Origin: Mucilaginibacter sp.
GTDB lineage: Bacteria; Bacteroidota; Bacteroidia; Sphingobacteriales; Sphingobacteriaceae
Assembly: GCF_025362475.1 (NCBI RefSeq)
Contig: NZ_JANYGH010000029.1
Coordinates: 85,356 to 149,355, forward strand
DNA: 64,000 nt
Direction: 5' to 3'
Of the stretch, positions 62,686 to 64,000 are shown piece by piece; position 1 is the stretch's first letter; each line of letters opens with the position of its first letter. A program made the translations under genes and the position numbers. The notes under the pieces are model-generated. The model was not told the DNA's origin. It saw only the letters and a list, made by a program, of their open reading frames with translations, and ran no database searches.

Positions 62686-62780
62686 TTGTCATCCTGAGCG
62701 ATAGCGAAGGATCTGTTAGCGAACTATGCATATCGGATTTGCATGTTGTAGAATAGATCCTTCGTGCCTCAGGATGACAA
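62686..62780. repeat. TGTCATCCTGAG palindromic repeat (variant family)
   Basis: The left arm TTTGTCATCCTGAGCGATAG (with GCGAAGGATCT after it) and the right arm AGATCCTTCGTGCCTCAGG (with ATGACAA after it) are inverted copies with differences in the centre of each arm. The middle (TTAGCGAACTATGCATATC) is unrelated to the copies at 41.2, 44.6 and 50.6 kb. It lies between converging genes and is followed by a T run, so it may terminate transcription. Confidence 0.85.
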
Positions 62781-62827
62781 TTTTTTTGGGACAATGATCA
62801 GTTTACATCATCTGCACATCCGAAAGC

Positions 62828-64000
62828 CTACCCCAATATCTCCTTAATATCATCCGCAGAAAGCGACTTGATAAAGCTCTCCTCTGTAGTGATTAAAGCG
62901 CGGCTGAGGCTTAGTTTGCGCTGTTGCAGGGCAAGTATCTTCTCCTCAACAGAATCTTTAGTGATGAATTTATAGATAAACACGTTTTTGGTTTGGCCAA
63001 TACGGTGAGTACGGTCAATAGCCTGTTGTTCTACAGCTGGGTTCCACCATGGGTCAAGTATGAAAACATAGTCGGCCTCGGTAAGGTTAAGACCCACTCC
63101 TCCGGCTTTTATCGAAATCAGGAACACCCTTGTCTTTTTATCTTCCTGGAATTGCTTTACCACGTCACCGCGGTTTTGGGTGCTGCCATCTAAATAAACG
63201 TATGGCACACCTTCTTTATCAAAATGCTCGCGGTAAATAGTAAGCTGTTTTACAAATTGAGAGAATATGAGCACTTTATGCCCGCCATCCAGTACGTTGG
63301 CAAGGGTATGCACCACGTCTTCAAACTTACCGCTATCGCCCTCATAATCCTTATCAATCATAATGGGGTGATTAGCTATCTGCCTTAGCTTGGTTAATCC
63401 CTGTAATACCTGTATCTGGCTTTTGGCAAAGGTGCCGTCTTCCAGGCTTTTAAGCAGTTCGTTGCGATACTCTGATTTTACTTTTTCATATACCGATGAC
63501 TGTTCTTCGCTCATCTGCGAGTAGAAAAGGTTCTCGGTTTTTGGAGGGAGCTCTGTAGCTACCTGTTCTTTGGTTCGGCGTAAAACAAAAGGCTTTATCA
63601 GGGCCTGCAGTTTGCGAGCCTTGTCTTCGTCCTTTTTCTTCTCGATAGGCGAAACAAACTCATTTTGAAAAAACTGCTGACTGCCCAGCAAGCCGGGGTT
63701 AATGAACGACATCTGGGTCCAAAGGTCATTCACCGAGTTTTCTACCGGGGTGCCGCTCAGGATCAGTTTAAAGCGCGATTTGAGTTGTTTTACCGCCTGG
63801 AATGATTTAGATGATGGGTTCTTGATATTCTGGCTTTCATCCAATATCACATAGTCAAAAAAGAAGCTGCTCAACACATCAATATCAATCCGCGTAATGC
63901 CGTATGTAGTTATTACCACATCATACTTACCAAATACCTCTGCCTTTTTATTGCGGAAAGCCCCGGTATGCACCATCAGTTTCAACTTAGGCGCGAATTT
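62828..64000 (-). CDS. SNF2/Rad54-type DEAD-box helicase, C-terminal part (5' end outside window)
   Basis: The minus-strand frame is open through the window edge, so only the last 390 codons are visible. It shows motif II-like VILDESQNIKNP, motif III SGTPVENSVNDLW, and the C-terminal helicase motifs VLIFSQFVKQLTIYREHFDK, SIKAGGVGLNLTEADYVFIL, WNPAVEQQAIDRTHRIGQ. This is the SNF2-family core. The upstream motifs and any N-terminal zinc-binding domain lie beyond the window. These proteins remodel protein-DNA contacts with ATP. Confidence 0.94.
   Translation of the reverse strand, partial: KFAPKLKLMVHTGAFRNKKAEVFGKYDVVITTYGITRIDIDVLSSFFFDYVILDESQNIKNPSSKSFQAVKQLKSRFKLILSGTPVENSVNDLWTQMSFINPGLLGSQQFFQNEFVSPIEKKKDEDKARKLQALIKPFVLRRTKEQVATELPPKTENLFYSQMSEEQSSVYEKVKSEYRNELLKSLEDGTFAKSQIQVLQGLTKLRQIANHPIMIDKDYEGDSGKFEDVVHTLANVLDGGHKVLIFSQFVKQLTIYREHFDKEGVPYVYLDGSTQNRGDVVKQFQEDKKTRVFLISIKAGGVGLNLTEADYVFILDPWWNPAVEQQAIDRTHRIGQTKNVFIYKFITKDSVEEKILALQQRKLSLSRALITTEESFIKSLSADDIKEILG

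Noticed and set aside
41214..62780. CRISPR array made of the repeated TGTCATCCTGA units
   Set aside because: Copies are far apart, palindromic with internal centres, and not regularly spaced; no cas genes are present.

Overview
The window looks like chromosomal DNA of a Bacteroidota bacterium of the Sphingobacteriaceae type (Mucilaginibacter or Pedobacter-like). This is inferred from -7 promoter boxes of the form TAnnTTTG, three type IX secretion (type B, CHU_C-like) cargo C-termini, DUF4369/TlpA and GIN-domain proteins, a DnaA and LptB of this lineage, AT-rich intergenic DNA, and many intergenic palindromes beginning with TGTCAT. No ribosomal RNA, integrase, prophage or CRISPR array was seen.

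Layout. 1-6.5 kb: end of an FtsX-type ABC permease, a secreted esterase with PA14 domain, a bacilliredoxin, an M23 peptidase-bactofilin pair, a small GIY-YIG nuclease gene boxed in by inverted repeats, and S-adenosylhomocysteinase. 6.8-20 kb: two type IX secretion cargo proteins, small hypothetical genes between repeats, a TlpA-like protein followed by a double-trypsin-fold protein, and a large Lhr-type helicase interrupted in frame by a repeat-derived segment. 20.3-23.5 kb: an operon of dihaem cytochrome, P460-like lipoprotein, LytS-type kinase and LytTR regulator. 23.7-30 kb: dnaA, a catalytic-domain-only methylmalonyl-CoA mutase, an A-type iron-sulfur protein, a patatin and small membrane or soluble proteins. 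30-35.4 kb: lipoproteins, a phzF/hxlR divergent pair with a clear palindromic operator, a cluster of three unusual tRNA genes (Cys, Ile-UAU, Pro) and two DUF1801 proteins. 35.9-43.3 kb: a tellurite/stress (Ter) cluster with four TerD paralogues, HAD phosphatase, phosphoribosyltransferase-like protein, TelA, an unknown 320-residue protein and TerC. 43.4-47.2 kb: a HigBA toxin-antitoxin pair, pgpA, a MacB-type permease and a PAS-LuxR regulator. 47.5-50.6 kb: a decayed repeat-rich type IX cargo gene. 50.8-64 kb: GIN-domain protein, dinB, GH3-lptB-recJ run, MBL hydrolase, receiver protein, luciferase-like oxidoreductase, desaturase, aminotransferase and the C-terminal part of a SNF2 helicase.

The most striking theme is the repeat load. 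One family of roughly 100-bp perfect or near-perfect palindromes (41.2, 44.6, 50.6 kb, with a variant at 62.7 kb) and a second family (55.7 kb) share TGTCAT-like outer ends with the repeats enclosing the GIY-YIG gene at 4.4-5.0 kb. A second class consists of inverted arms built from degenerate short words (3.9, 16.4, 37.2, 61.2 kb); one of these sits inside the helicase reading frame. A GIY-YIG nuclease acting on such palindromes would be analogous to REP/RAYT systems, but this is inference.

Gene functions were assigned by reading the translated sequences and recognising motifs; no database search was run.
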